Source: Intestinibacillus massiliensis (GTDB taxonomy: Bacteria > Bacillota > Clostridia > Oscillospirales > Butyricicoccaceae). From it: 59,835 bases of DNA. Location of the stretch: positions 115,307 through 175,141 of the forward strand of contig NZ_LT707049.1 of NCBI RefSeq assembly GCF_900155735.1, written 5' to 3'. The position numbers and the translations under genes are program-made. Positions 42,608 to 50,295 of this stretch are shown here, in pieces (position 1 is the stretch's first letter; every line of letters starts with the position of its first letter). The notes beneath the pieces were generated by a model that worked only from the letters and a program-made list of their open reading frames with translations, was not told the DNA's origin and made no database searches.

Positions 42608-43238
42608 CATGTACCTCCAAGATATTTTTATTAACCATAAGCCTGCGCTGTGCAAGAGACAGCGGGTAGCTTCGCGGTGCGGGATGCCCAACGTCCATTT
42701 CCCGGCCTACGCCCACCGTGGCGTCAGCAGGCATGGAGACAATGGATACTTCAAACGGCACCCATTTCCGTGCAATACTGCATGGGCCGGTAAAGCGGCC
42801 GTCTGCCGAAGTATGGCCGGCGCTTACTTCCTCCCAAGTATCCACGCGGTACCCAACAGATACGCCGCGCAATGTACCAGAGCAAACCTTCTGGTATATC
42901 CGCTCCGCCGCATCATCCTTGTCAAATTCGATAACTGCTTCACCGCGGTTGCCTGAGACCTCCGCCGTAATTACCTTCCCGACCACGTAATCACGGTCGT
43001 GGTTGAACAATACGCAGCCGATCTCCTGCAAACGGGTAAGGTCAACCGCCCCCGGACCGTGATCTAAAATTTCGGGGCCAAAGTAGCGGTCATAAGGTTC
43101 TTCCGACGAGAAGCTGATTGCAAACTGCCGCCCGTCACCAGCATCCGTCATTTTTCGGATCCCTACGTACCGTTCGCCGATGTTACGGGTCGTCATCCCC
43201 TGTGGGCTCGGCGCCGCCCCGTGCTGTTCCCTGGTCAA
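42600..43238 (-). CDS. Prohead protease (HK97/S14-like family)
   Basis: 212 aa. Prohead protease pattern: YVGIRKMTDAGDGRQFAISF, IGCVLFNHDRDYVVGKV (His of the Ser-His pair), CSGTLRGVSVGYRV (Ser of SVGY), WVPFEVSIVSMPADATVGVG. It trims the capsid scaffold. TTG start at 43238 lies 7 nt after GGGGGG; the alternative ATG at 43196 abuts its only G-run, so is unlikely. Overlaps portal (56 bp) and capsid (8 bp). Confidence 0.92.
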   Translation of the reverse strand: MTREQHGAAPSPQGMTTRNIGERYVGIRKMTDAGDGRQFAISFSSEEPYDRYFGPEILDHGPGAVDLTRLQEIGCVLFNHDRDYVVGKVITAEVSGNRGEAVIEFDKDDAAERIYQKVCSGTLRGVSVGYRVDTWEEVSAGHTSADGRFTGPCSIARKWVPFEVSIVSMPADATVGVGREMDVGHPAPRSYPLSLAQRRLMVNKNILEVHDG

Positions 43239-44655
43239 ATAGCATCCCCCCTAAATCAATCCCTTTTTGTTTCGCATACCCGATCACCTCTGACATATCG
43301 TCAATCTGTTTCCGCCAGTCGCGCCCCCGCTCTGCCGAAATTTCCTTAAAGGTCTTTTGACCCGTGGCGAGGGCTGTTTTGTCGGCGTTGGCCTCCTTTT
43401 GTGGGTCGATCCACGGCTTTGGCGTGCCCACCCATACGTGTTGCATAAAGCCGCGCTTGTCCTCCCAAAACTTTGGGATGCCGACCTTGTTTGCCAGCAC
43501 CGCCGAGATTAGGAAGGTTTCATAGATTTCGTCCATTACAGCGATTAGCCCGTCCAGTTCCTCGGCATAGGTGAGGTCGTCTTCAATCACGCTTTGGCGT
43601 GCACTGGAATAATTCGTTTCGCTCATGTCGCGCGCCGCCGCTTCGTAGCTGATGCCAAGCGCCGCACCAACTAGACGCTGCAATAGCTTTACAAACCCGC
43701 CTGCGTCATCCGCCGTGCCCTTCGGGTCGACGATAACAGCATCGTCACCAGCATTAAGTTCCGAAATCATGCCCGGCGTTAGGCGTTTCCCCGCATAATC
43801 CACTTCGCGTGCGGGCCCTTTTACGCCGTTCCGCCCCGGCGCGCTTGCCGGCAGGGCACGTTTGATGAAAATGGAGAGGCATGCAGCGATCCGTTCTTTT
43901 ACGGATACCGCCGTAATAAATTCATTTACGTCCCGTACACGCGTCATAACCGGCGCGAGGTCGGTAATTTCACGTATCTGGGACGGCCTCCGTTTGCGGA
44001 ACCAAAAAACCATGTCCTTTGCGTCCACATACTGCGTGCCTACTGTGCGTAGCCCATCCACGTCGTACTGCCTTATGAAAAAACCGACTGGCCGGTTAAA
44101 CGGGCTGTATTCGATCCCTCCTACAACACGGTTTCCCTTATGCTTTGGAGTACCAGCCATTTCGTCCAGTTCATCCACCTCAAGCACCTGGATCTGGAAA
44201 GGCAGTATGCCGTAGTTGGTGTAACGCTTTAATACCAACACGCCGCCGTCGACCTTTTTACGTTCTACCATCATACGTAGGAGGTCAGTAAAGGACTGGG
44301 TACCGGTAACGTCACAATTGCGTGCACGGCACCACTCCCGCCATAGCTTTTCAATTTCACCGTTCAGCGCTTCATCCCCGGTACCGGCTTGTAGCGTCCA
44401 CCCGCGGCCGACAATATTCCTGCGGTATGCGGAAAGGGCGCCGTTTATAATATCGCTGTTGTTTTCCAGGTCGCGTGCCCGGGCGCGGAGCAAGTCACGG
44501 TCGAGCCTGTCATGCGCTTCCGCCGATTCAATAGACGCATGCCAATTTGTATTTAGCCGGCCTCCATGCCCCGCGTCGTATCCGCGTTCCAACTTGCCCG
44601 GCCTACGCCTGGATAAAAACCATGAGAATAAGCCCACCGCATCACCTCCCATCAA
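43183..44655 (-). CDS. Phage portal protein (lambda-like)
   Basis: 490 aa. Portal family PF05136: NTNWHASIESAEAHDRLDRD, RARDLENNSDIINGALSAYR, RNIVGRGWTLQAG, WREWCRARNCDVTGTQSF, PFNRPVGFFIRQY, ARDMSETNYSSARQSVIEDD. Forms the 12-mer DNA port of the capsid. ATG at 44655; overlaps the gpW-like gene by 14 bp. Confidence 0.96.
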   Translation of the reverse strand: MMGGDAVGLFSWFLSRRRPGKLERGYDAGHGGRLNTNWHASIESAEAHDRLDRDLLRARARDLENNSDIINGALSAYRRNIVGRGWTLQAGTGDEALNGEIEKLWREWCRARNCDVTGTQSFTDLLRMMVERKKVDGGVLVLKRYTNYGILPFQIQVLEVDELDEMAGTPKHKGNRVVGGIEYSPFNRPVGFFIRQYDVDGLRTVGTQYVDAKDMVFWFRKRRPSQIREITDLAPVMTRVRDVNEFITAVSVKERIAACLSIFIKRALPASAPGRNGVKGPAREVDYAGKRLTPGMISELNAGDDAVIVDPKGTADDAGGFVKLLQRLVGAALGISYEAAARDMSETNYSSARQSVIEDDLTYAEELDGLIAVMDEIYETFLISAVLANKVGIPKFWEDKRGFMQHVWVGTPKPWIDPQKEANADKTALATGQKTFKEISAERGRDWRKQIDDMSEVIGYAKQKGIDLGGMLFDQGTARGGAEPTGDDDP

Positions 44656-44872
44656 AGATTGCGACAGACGTGCGGTCTATTAAGCCGGGGGCGCTGTCCT
44701 TCGATGCCTGTGCTTCAAGTTCGGTTTTTAAATTGCGCAGTTCCGTTAGGTTTGCGCGCGTCAGGGAACGGGTGCCAATCCGATACGATTGGCCGCCCTG
44801 CAGAATTGAAATGATCGCGCGGTCGACCTCCGCAAGCAACTGCGCGGGATCCATGTTTTTAAACCCTTCCAT
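44642..44872 (-). CDS. gpW-like head-tail joining protein
   Basis: 76 aa. Lambda gpW-type: LLAEVDRAIISILQGGQSYR, IGTRSLTRANLTELRNLKTE. It sits between terminase and portal as in lambda. ATG at 44872, AGGTGGG upstream. Confidence 0.9.
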   Translation of the reverse strand: MEGFKNMDPAQLLAEVDRAIISILQGGQSYRIGTRSLTRANLTELRNLKTELEAQASKDSAPGLIDRTSVAIFDGR

Positions 44873-44874
44873 CT

Positions 44875-46707
44875 TTACCCACCTAACCAATCTCCGCCTG
44901 TACCAAGCCAATCTATTTCCGGCGCTTGCGGGGGCTGGCTGATACTTTGCGGTGCCGTGCTATCCGGCTCATCTGTTTCCTGTAAAAATAAGCTGCGGAC
45001 CTCAAGCACATCAGCCGCGGCTGCGGCATAGACCTCACAGTCGAGATAGTGGTTGTCCGCATGCGAGCTTTTTAGCGCCCATGCAAGCTTACCGTTTTTA
45101 TCCCTGACCTTGTGCTCCGCCGTTACCTGTTCCGCATACTCCCGGTCGCAATCCGCGTGCACCATCCAACTACCTTGCCCGTTTTCCTTCCGCATCCTTG
45201 CAGCGATCATGTCCTTGTATTTACCGCCATCCACAAGCACCAGCTGCATACCATGGCCTTTGGAGCCCGTGCGGTTAACTGTCGAGATCCTGTAGTGGGA
45301 GTATGACCCGGAAACGCCCTTGCAAGGGAGCGCCCATTCACGTGTGGCGCAAAAATCATAGACGTCTTCTGTCTGATCGCCCGAATCCACTAGGCAAAGG
45401 TCGACGAGCATTGCTGTACCGTCTTCCTTGCGATATTCAAGATCCATCTGCCGGTCAACCGCCCCCCAGCTGAGCGCCTGCCCGTGGGCGATGCACTGGG
45501 AGGTCATTGCATCGCCCCAGGCACGTATTGTCCAGTAAAAACAGGTTTCCTGTACGTCGACGCCGCCTGTTAAGAGCCTTGCCCATCCCGGTACCACAAG
45601 CGCTGGTAGGCAAGTCTGCCGTGCTAACACCGTATCCGCCGAGGTCTTGAGCGCGGTGTCCTCCCACGGTTCCGCAAGCCAGGAGTTTACAAAGTTCTGT
45701 AGCTTCTCTGGGTCGTCCTTGGAATTTAGGAATTCAAATGCCACTTCGGAAAAACGCACGAAAGGGGAGTAGAGCGTGTTCAGCCAAAACGCAACTTTTG
45801 TGTTTGGCGCAGTAGCATTTTCCCGTACCGCGCGCCAGGTGCCCTGCCGCAGCATCCTCGCCTTATCCGCATCGTTAATCACGCATCCGCAGCTTTGGCA
45901 AACATAACACGCCTGTTCTGCCCGCTCACGGTTCGACATATCCGGCTCCTTCGGCCACTTGAGCTGCGCGAATTTCAACTCGATACGTTCCGCGCAGTGT
46001 GGGCAGGGAACAAAATAATGCAGTTCCTTATCCGCGGACTCCAGCGCCTTCCAGATAGGCCCTGTACGCAAAGTCGGTGTTGAGCACATACAGATTTTGC
46101 GGTTGGGGAACGTTTTGGTGCGCTCCCGCGCGAGGCTGATCGGGTCTGCTTCCTTTTTCGACGCGGCCGGATATTTATCAACTTCGTCTAGGAATAGGAA
46201 GCGTATGGGCCGTGACGCCAGGGAACTAGGGCTGTTTGCCCCGCAAAGCACGATGTACATGCTGTCAAACTGCAACTCCAGTTTGCTTGAATTGGTTTCC
46301 CGGAACCGTTCATCAAGCGTGGGGCTATCCTTGACCATCGGCACCAGCCGGTTCTCGCTGACGGATTCCGCAAGCTTATCCGTCGGGTAGACGATCATGG
46401 TAGGGGAGGGGTCTTGCGAAATCACATAACCGACCATATTTTGCAGGCTTTCGGTACCGCCGACCTGTGTGGGCTTTACAAAGGCTACTTCCTCGACCTC
46501 ATAATCATTTAGGGCGTCCATGAATCCCACAAGATACGGCGTTTTTATATTGCGCCAATGCCCCGGCATGGCACAGGACTTCTCGCCTAGGATGCGGTGC
46601 CGTTCTGCCCATTCGGATACTTTGATGTCCTCGGGCGGCCTTAAATGCTGCATTGCACCCAGGATATACGGAGGGGCTTGATATTTTCTCTGTTTATACG
46701 TCCTCAT
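44875..46707 (-). CDS. Terminase large subunit (lambda GpA-like)
   Basis: 610 aa, the packaging motor and nuclease. Seen: VSEWAERHRILGEKSCAMPG, the ATPase segment EEVAFVKPTQVGGTESLQN, Walker B FLFLDEVDKYPAASKKEADP, a zinc-like pair of CxxC (FVPCPHCAERIE and CYVCQSCGCV) and the nuclease region GVDVQETCFYWTIRAWGDAM. ATG overlaps the small subunit stop by 4 bp. It implies cos- or headful-type packaging. Confidence 0.95.
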   Translation of the reverse strand: MRTYKQRKYQAPPYILGAMQHLRPPEDIKVSEWAERHRILGEKSCAMPGHWRNIKTPYLVGFMDALNDYEVEEVAFVKPTQVGGTESLQNMVGYVISQDPSPTMIVYPTDKLAESVSENRLVPMVKDSPTLDERFRETNSSKLELQFDSMYIVLCGANSPSSLASRPIRFLFLDEVDKYPAASKKEADPISLARERTKTFPNRKICMCSTPTLRTGPIWKALESADKELHYFVPCPHCAERIELKFAQLKWPKEPDMSNRERAEQACYVCQSCGCVINDADKARMLRQGTWRAVRENATAPNTKVAFWLNTLYSPFVRFSEVAFEFLNSKDDPEKLQNFVNSWLAEPWEDTALKTSADTVLARQTCLPALVVPGWARLLTGGVDVQETCFYWTIRAWGDAMTSQCIAHGQALSWGAVDRQMDLEYRKEDGTAMLVDLCLVDSGDQTEDVYDFCATREWALPCKGVSGSYSHYRISTVNRTGSKGHGMQLVLVDGGKYKDMIAARMRKENGQGSWMVHADCDREYAEQVTAEHKVRDKNGKLAWALKSSHADNHYLDCEVYAAAAADVLEVRSLFLQETDEPDSTAPQSISQPPQAPEIDWLGTGGDWLGG

Positions 46708-47222
46708 GGGGCACCACCTGCTTCCCCGGCGATAACGAATGACGTGAGCATTGTGTTTATTTCTTTTGCAATATCCTTCTCGAGCGCACGGGCTGTAACA
46801 GGGTCTACATACCCGCCAACAAGCCCCGAAACCCGGTTAGGTACTGCAAGCAAAAACTTCTTTAGCACTACGAAAAATCGGCTGTAATCTAGTTGGACTT
46901 GTTCTACAGGCAGGTATTTTCCAGAGGCGATATCAGTTTTTAACACGTGCAGGTCGCGCTGGCTTTCTTTAAGTTCGGTTTCAGCCGCTAGCTTTTTTTC
47001 TTCGAGATCCTGGATACGCGAGTTTCTCTGGTTACTATCCGCGCGCGCGAGCTGGTGCCCTATGTATGCCTGCACAGATTCAGCTGTTGGCCAAACCTTG
47101 CGGCGTTTATCTTCCGGATCCGGCTCCGCCGTAAGTACGCCCTCTTGCGTAAGCCTTTGGATCGTGCGGATATTGACGCCTAACAGTTTTGACAGATCCC
47201 CTAATGCGATCCAATCCTCCAT
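46704..47222 (-). CDS. Terminase small subunit (gpNu1-like)
   Basis: 172 aa. Winged helix-turn-helix in the first 60 residues (LSKLLGVNIRTIQRLTQEG), then a charged helix (RIQDLEEKKLAAETELKESQ) and a C-terminal helical region (FLLAVPNRVSGLVGGYVDPV). Recognises the packaging site. AAGGAGG at 7-nt spacing from the ATG. The 5' leader of this gene is the long non-coding element at 47290-47945. Confidence 0.92.
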   Translation of the reverse strand: MEDWIALGDLSKLLGVNIRTIQRLTQEGVLTAEPDPEDKRRKVWPTAESVQAYIGHQLARADSNQRNSRIQDLEEKKLAAETELKESQRDLHVLKTDIASGKYLPVEQVQLDYSRFFVVLKKFLLAVPNRVSGLVGGYVDPVTARALEKDIAKEINTMLTSFVIAGEAGGAP

Positions 47223-47289
47223 AGTACCGCCTCCTTTTCTTCAAAAATCCTGTAAGTATGTGGTAAAATGACCCGACTAAGTTATAAAA

Positions 47290-47945
47290 AAATCATTTTA
47301 ATGCGATAAAAAGCCGCGCCCTCCTTGCCCCGCATCCTAGAATTTGGTAGAAAGTACCTACCATCAAGGCAGATCATTGCACAAATAACGCAAATGAAAA
47401 GACGGCACCTCTCGAGACTACCTGATCGTTCAGTTCCAACCGCCTCGAAATTGAGGCCTTTACACCAGCGCGGCTCCCGCACCTGCCGCCGGTCATGTAC
47501 CCCTTTCGGGGTATGCGCAGGTTTCCGGCTTACCTGCAAGCCGTTTTGCGCTCTGAATAATCCCCCGCGTTCATTCATCCCGTAAGGCGTAATCCGGCGG
47601 GTTCATGCTCTTCGTCGCGCTATGTTGCACGGCTCGGCACTTCCCCGATAGTGGGAGGCTTACTGCGTGCTAACTGTTGTCGGAACTCCCGCAGGAGATC
47701 TACCCGTTGCTGCCGAGGCTACGCTCCGCATCGCCCCCTGCATTGTACATGTACGTTCGCATGCCGCCGTGGCCTTTAGCAGCTTCCGCTTTCGCGTCGC
47801 CAAGCTCTGTGGCGAAGATCACAACAGTCACCCTTCGCCCTCATGCAGGCAACCGGGTGATATCCGCCCCGAAGGGCGGAAAAAAGGAGGCAGGTTGTCA
47901 TGAACCCTAGGCATTTTTTACTTTGCCTATGGTGCCAGTATAAAC
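47290..47945 (-). ncRNA. Candidate giant structured phage RNA (ROOL/GOLLD-like)
   Basis: About 655 nt without a credible gene between the late regulator and the terminase, both on the minus strand. It is dense in hairpins on that strand: stem TCCGCCC/GGGCGGA closed by a UUCG loop (47863-47880), a TACCCC/GGGGTA stem with GAAA (47498-47513), CGGCTT/AAGCCG (47526-47543, its loop GCAGGT complementary to ACCTGC just downstream), GCCTC/GAGGC (47442-47457), TGGTAG/CTACCA (47347-47365), and CGC-GAAA-GCG near 47790. Length, phage setting and structure match the ROOL and GOLLD RNA classes; I cannot confirm the family. Ends are approximate. Confidence 0.6.
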
Positions 47946-47973
47946 TCTTAAATAGGCCGTGATTTATCAATTT

Positions 47974-48318
47974 TCATGGCAAGTCCAATTTTTTTGAAAC
48001 GAGCCGCACAAATTGATTATTCCACCGGTATGCCGTTGCGGCGCTTGTAGGGACCTGCAGTGCTGCGCCCTCTACCGTGTGCGTGCGATCCCAGTATACC
48101 CGGCGCACCAGCTCGAGCCTGTGGGCGCCGTTCTTCATGCCCTCGGTCTCGCGGATCGCCGCCGCAACCGCATCATATCGGCGCTGCTCCTTGTCCGTCA
48201 GCCGGTCAACTACTGCGCGCTCTACCGGGCTTCCCGTGCCCTGCAGCTTCCGTTTCAGCCTCGGATATGACCGGATGATCTTTTTCGTGTAATCCCACCA
48301 ATCTTCGCGTTGACTCAC
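47974..48318 (-). CDS. Late-gene transcription regulator (ArpU/RinA-like)
   Basis: 114 aa. Pattern YTKKIIRSYPRLKRKLQGTG, LTDKEQRRYDAVAAAIRETE and a C-terminal sigma-like helix region (ALQVPTSAATAYRWNNQFVR). This is the small activator found just before the packaging genes in many Bacillota phages, thought to switch on late transcription. GTG start overlaps the helicase stop (GTGA). Its target promoter should lie immediately downstream, at the head of the RNA element. Confidence 0.8.
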   Translation of the reverse strand: MSQREDWWDYTKKIIRSYPRLKRKLQGTGSPVERAVVDRLTDKEQRRYDAVAAAIRETEGMKNGAHRLELVRRVYWDRTHTVEGAALQVPTSAATAYRWNNQFVRLVSKKLDLP

Positions 48319-49694
48319 TTCACCGCCCCTTTCGCTTTTTCAATCCTTGCCTTGAGGCTCTCCAGCAAGGCCTCCTGTGTATCGGCTTTCCCGTCCAGCG
48401 CTGCCATGACGTCAACATCCACGCTGCCTTGGACTACCAGGTGGTGGATAATTACGGCTTCCGCCTGGCCTTGCCTATGCAAGCGGGCGTTTGCCTGCTG
48501 GTACAGTTCCAACGACCATGTGGGGCCGAACCAGATGACATGGTGCCCGCCCTGCTGCAGGTTCAGGCCGTACGCTGTGCTCGCAGGATGGGCAAGCAGG
48601 ATATCCACCTGCCGGCTGTTCCAATCCTCCGCGTCTTGTGCCCCGCCAAACACCCGGACACGCAGCCGGGACTTCTGCAGCGCGCTGACGATACGGTCGC
48701 GCTCGTGCTGGAACTGGTAAAACACCAGCGCTGGCTGCCCGGCCAGGCTGTCCACCAGCTCGAGGAAAGCCTCGACCTTGCAGGTGTGGACTAGCTGCGC
48801 CTGGTGGTTCCCGTTGTACACGGCGCCGCCGGCCAGCTGCAGCAGCTTGCCCGTCAGGACGGCGGCTGTATCCGCGGTAATCGTGTCCTCGTTGACCTCC
48901 AGAAGCATGTCCCGTTCCATCGTGTCGTACGCCCGCTGCGCCCTGGCGTCCAGTACGACGGGCACGTTCACACTGACGCGCCCAGGCAGTGACAGGTAAT
49001 CCTCAGCCTTCATGCTCACGCAGATATCGCCGATCAAGTCCTGTATCGCCTGCCCTGTCCCCATCTTGGGCTTGTATGTGAAAACCCTGTCCGCGCCGCG
49101 CTTGTCCGGCAGGAAATAACGCTCGCGGAAGCCGCCAATGCTGCGCCCCAGCCGCGCCCCTTCGTCCAGGAGGTATACCTGCGCCCAAAGGTCGATCAGC
49201 GTATTTGGCGCCGGCGTGCCGGTCAATTCGACGATGCGCCGTATCTTCGGCCGGACACGTTTCAGCGCCTTCCAACGCTTCGTCGACTGATCCTTGAAGC
49301 TGCTGCTTTCGTCGATCACCGTCATGTCAAACGGCCAGCTGTTGCGGTAATAGTCCACCAGCCACTCGGTGTTTTCCCGGTTGATCACGTACACATCCGC
49401 AGGGCACGCCAGGGCGCGTTCCCGCTTTGCCCGGCTGCCCAGCACCGTGGATACCCGCAGGCACTTCAGGTGGTCCCACTTCTCCGCCTCCTTGCTCCAG
49501 GTAGCCTCCGCGACCTTCTTTGGCGCGATCACAAGCACCTTGGACACCTGGAAACGGTAATATTTCAGCTCCTTGACCGCCGTCAGCGTAGTCACGGTCT
49601 TGCCCAGCCCCATGTCCAGGAAAAGCCCAGCCGCTGGGGTAGTCAGGAGTTTTTCGATACAGAACCGCTGGTACTCATGCGGGACAAATTCCAT
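48315..49694 (-). CDS. SNF2-family helicase (phage replication module)
   Basis: 459 aa. Motif I DMGLGKTVTTL, II FDMTVIDESSSFKDQ (DESS in place of DEAH), III LTGTPAPNT, V HPASTAYGLNLQQGG and VI QQANARLHRQGQ. DNA translocase used with the phage replication proteins. ATG at 49694; overlaps VRR-NUC by 20 bp. Confidence 0.95.
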   Translation of the reverse strand: MEFVPHEYQRFCIEKLLTTPAAGLFLDMGLGKTVTTLTAVKELKYYRFQVSKVLVIAPKKVAEATWSKEAEKWDHLKCLRVSTVLGSRAKRERALACPADVYVINRENTEWLVDYYRNSWPFDMTVIDESSSFKDQSTKRWKALKRVRPKIRRIVELTGTPAPNTLIDLWAQVYLLDEGARLGRSIGGFRERYFLPDKRGADRVFTYKPKMGTGQAIQDLIGDICVSMKAEDYLSLPGRVSVNVPVVLDARAQRAYDTMERDMLLEVNEDTITADTAAVLTGKLLQLAGGAVYNGNHQAQLVHTCKVEAFLELVDSLAGQPALVFYQFQHERDRIVSALQKSRLRVRVFGGAQDAEDWNSRQVDILLAHPASTAYGLNLQQGGHHVIWFGPTWSLELYQQANARLHRQGQAEAVIIHHLVVQGSVDVDVMAALDGKADTQEALLESLKARIEKAKGAVK

Positions 49695-49971
49695 CCTGTT
49701 TCAGCCCTTCCACAAAATCGTCAACCTGCCCTTTGCTGTCAATCACCTCAACCCGGAAGCCCAGCTGCTTCAGCCGCCCAATCTGGTGGATCTGCAGGGG
49801 GCGCGGCCCTTTGCCCGGCGCCTTGAGTTCGACGAAGGCCACGCGGCCACCGGGCAGGCATACCAGCCGGTCAGGCACCCCGTCATTCCCAGGGCTGACA
49901 AACTTGAATGCCACCCCGCCGGCCTCCCGTACCGCCGTCCGGAGGTAGGCTTCAATTTCTTTTTCACGCAT
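49675..49971 (-). CDS. VRR-NUC domain nuclease
   Basis: 98 aa. PD-(D/E)xK-type nuclease: MREKEIEAYLRTAVREAGG, FVSPGNDGVPDRLVCLPGGR, VAFVELKAPGK (catalytic Asp and ELK). Small stand-alone VRR-NUC genes beside an SNF2 helicase are standard in Clostridia phages. AAAGGAGG precedes the ATG. Confidence 0.94.
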   Translation of the reverse strand: MREKEIEAYLRTAVREAGGVAFKFVSPGNDGVPDRLVCLPGGRVAFVELKAPGKGPRPLQIHQIGRLKQLGFRVEVIDSKGQVDDFVEGLKQDGICPA

Positions 49972-50049
49972 CCGGAATATCCTCCTTTTTTACCAAAACT
50001 TTCAAATTTTAGCCCGCTGTGTGCAGGGTGTATCGCGTTCCCCTATATG

Positions 50050-50290
50050 TATATATCCCTATTTGAGGGTTTAGGGGGGTATTATATGTCTCTATTACTC
50101 TCTATATATCCATATTTTTAACTTTATACAGAAAGGGTACACCATACACCACTACTGTTTTTCATAACATGTTTGCATCAAATCCGCCTGCCTTTTACCT
50201 GCCCGTGTGTAAACTAACAACTTTTATGGGGTGCACCGTTTCGTGCACCGTTTGGTAAACCCTACACGGGCAAGAGTGTACCCTTTGCTG
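50050..50290. other. Candidate phage replication origin / iteron region
   Basis: 325-bp gene-free interval (49972-50295). It has a strongly AT-rich tract (about 50048-50130, many TATA repeats), a 12-bp tandem repeat GTGCACCGTTTC/GTGCACCGTTTG (50231-50254), related TACACC boxes (near 50140, 50148, 50297) and an inverted pair GCCCGTGT (50201-50208) / ACACGGGC (50264-50271) bracketing the repeats. It sits between primase-helicase and helicase genes. It may instead be an operator/promoter for the downstream genes. Confidence 0.45.
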
Positions 50291-50295
50291 AAACG

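Noticed and set aside
47325-47910. Open frames of 77-98 aa within 47.3-47.9 kb
   Set aside because: Frames on both strands, no good ribosome sites, no protein-like composition, and they cut across strong hairpins.
47290-47945. Group II intron in the non-coding element
   Set aside because: A GAGCCGTGC string resembles domain V, but the matching GAAA-looped partner strand and a GUGYG 5' end are not found, and no intron-encoded protein is present.
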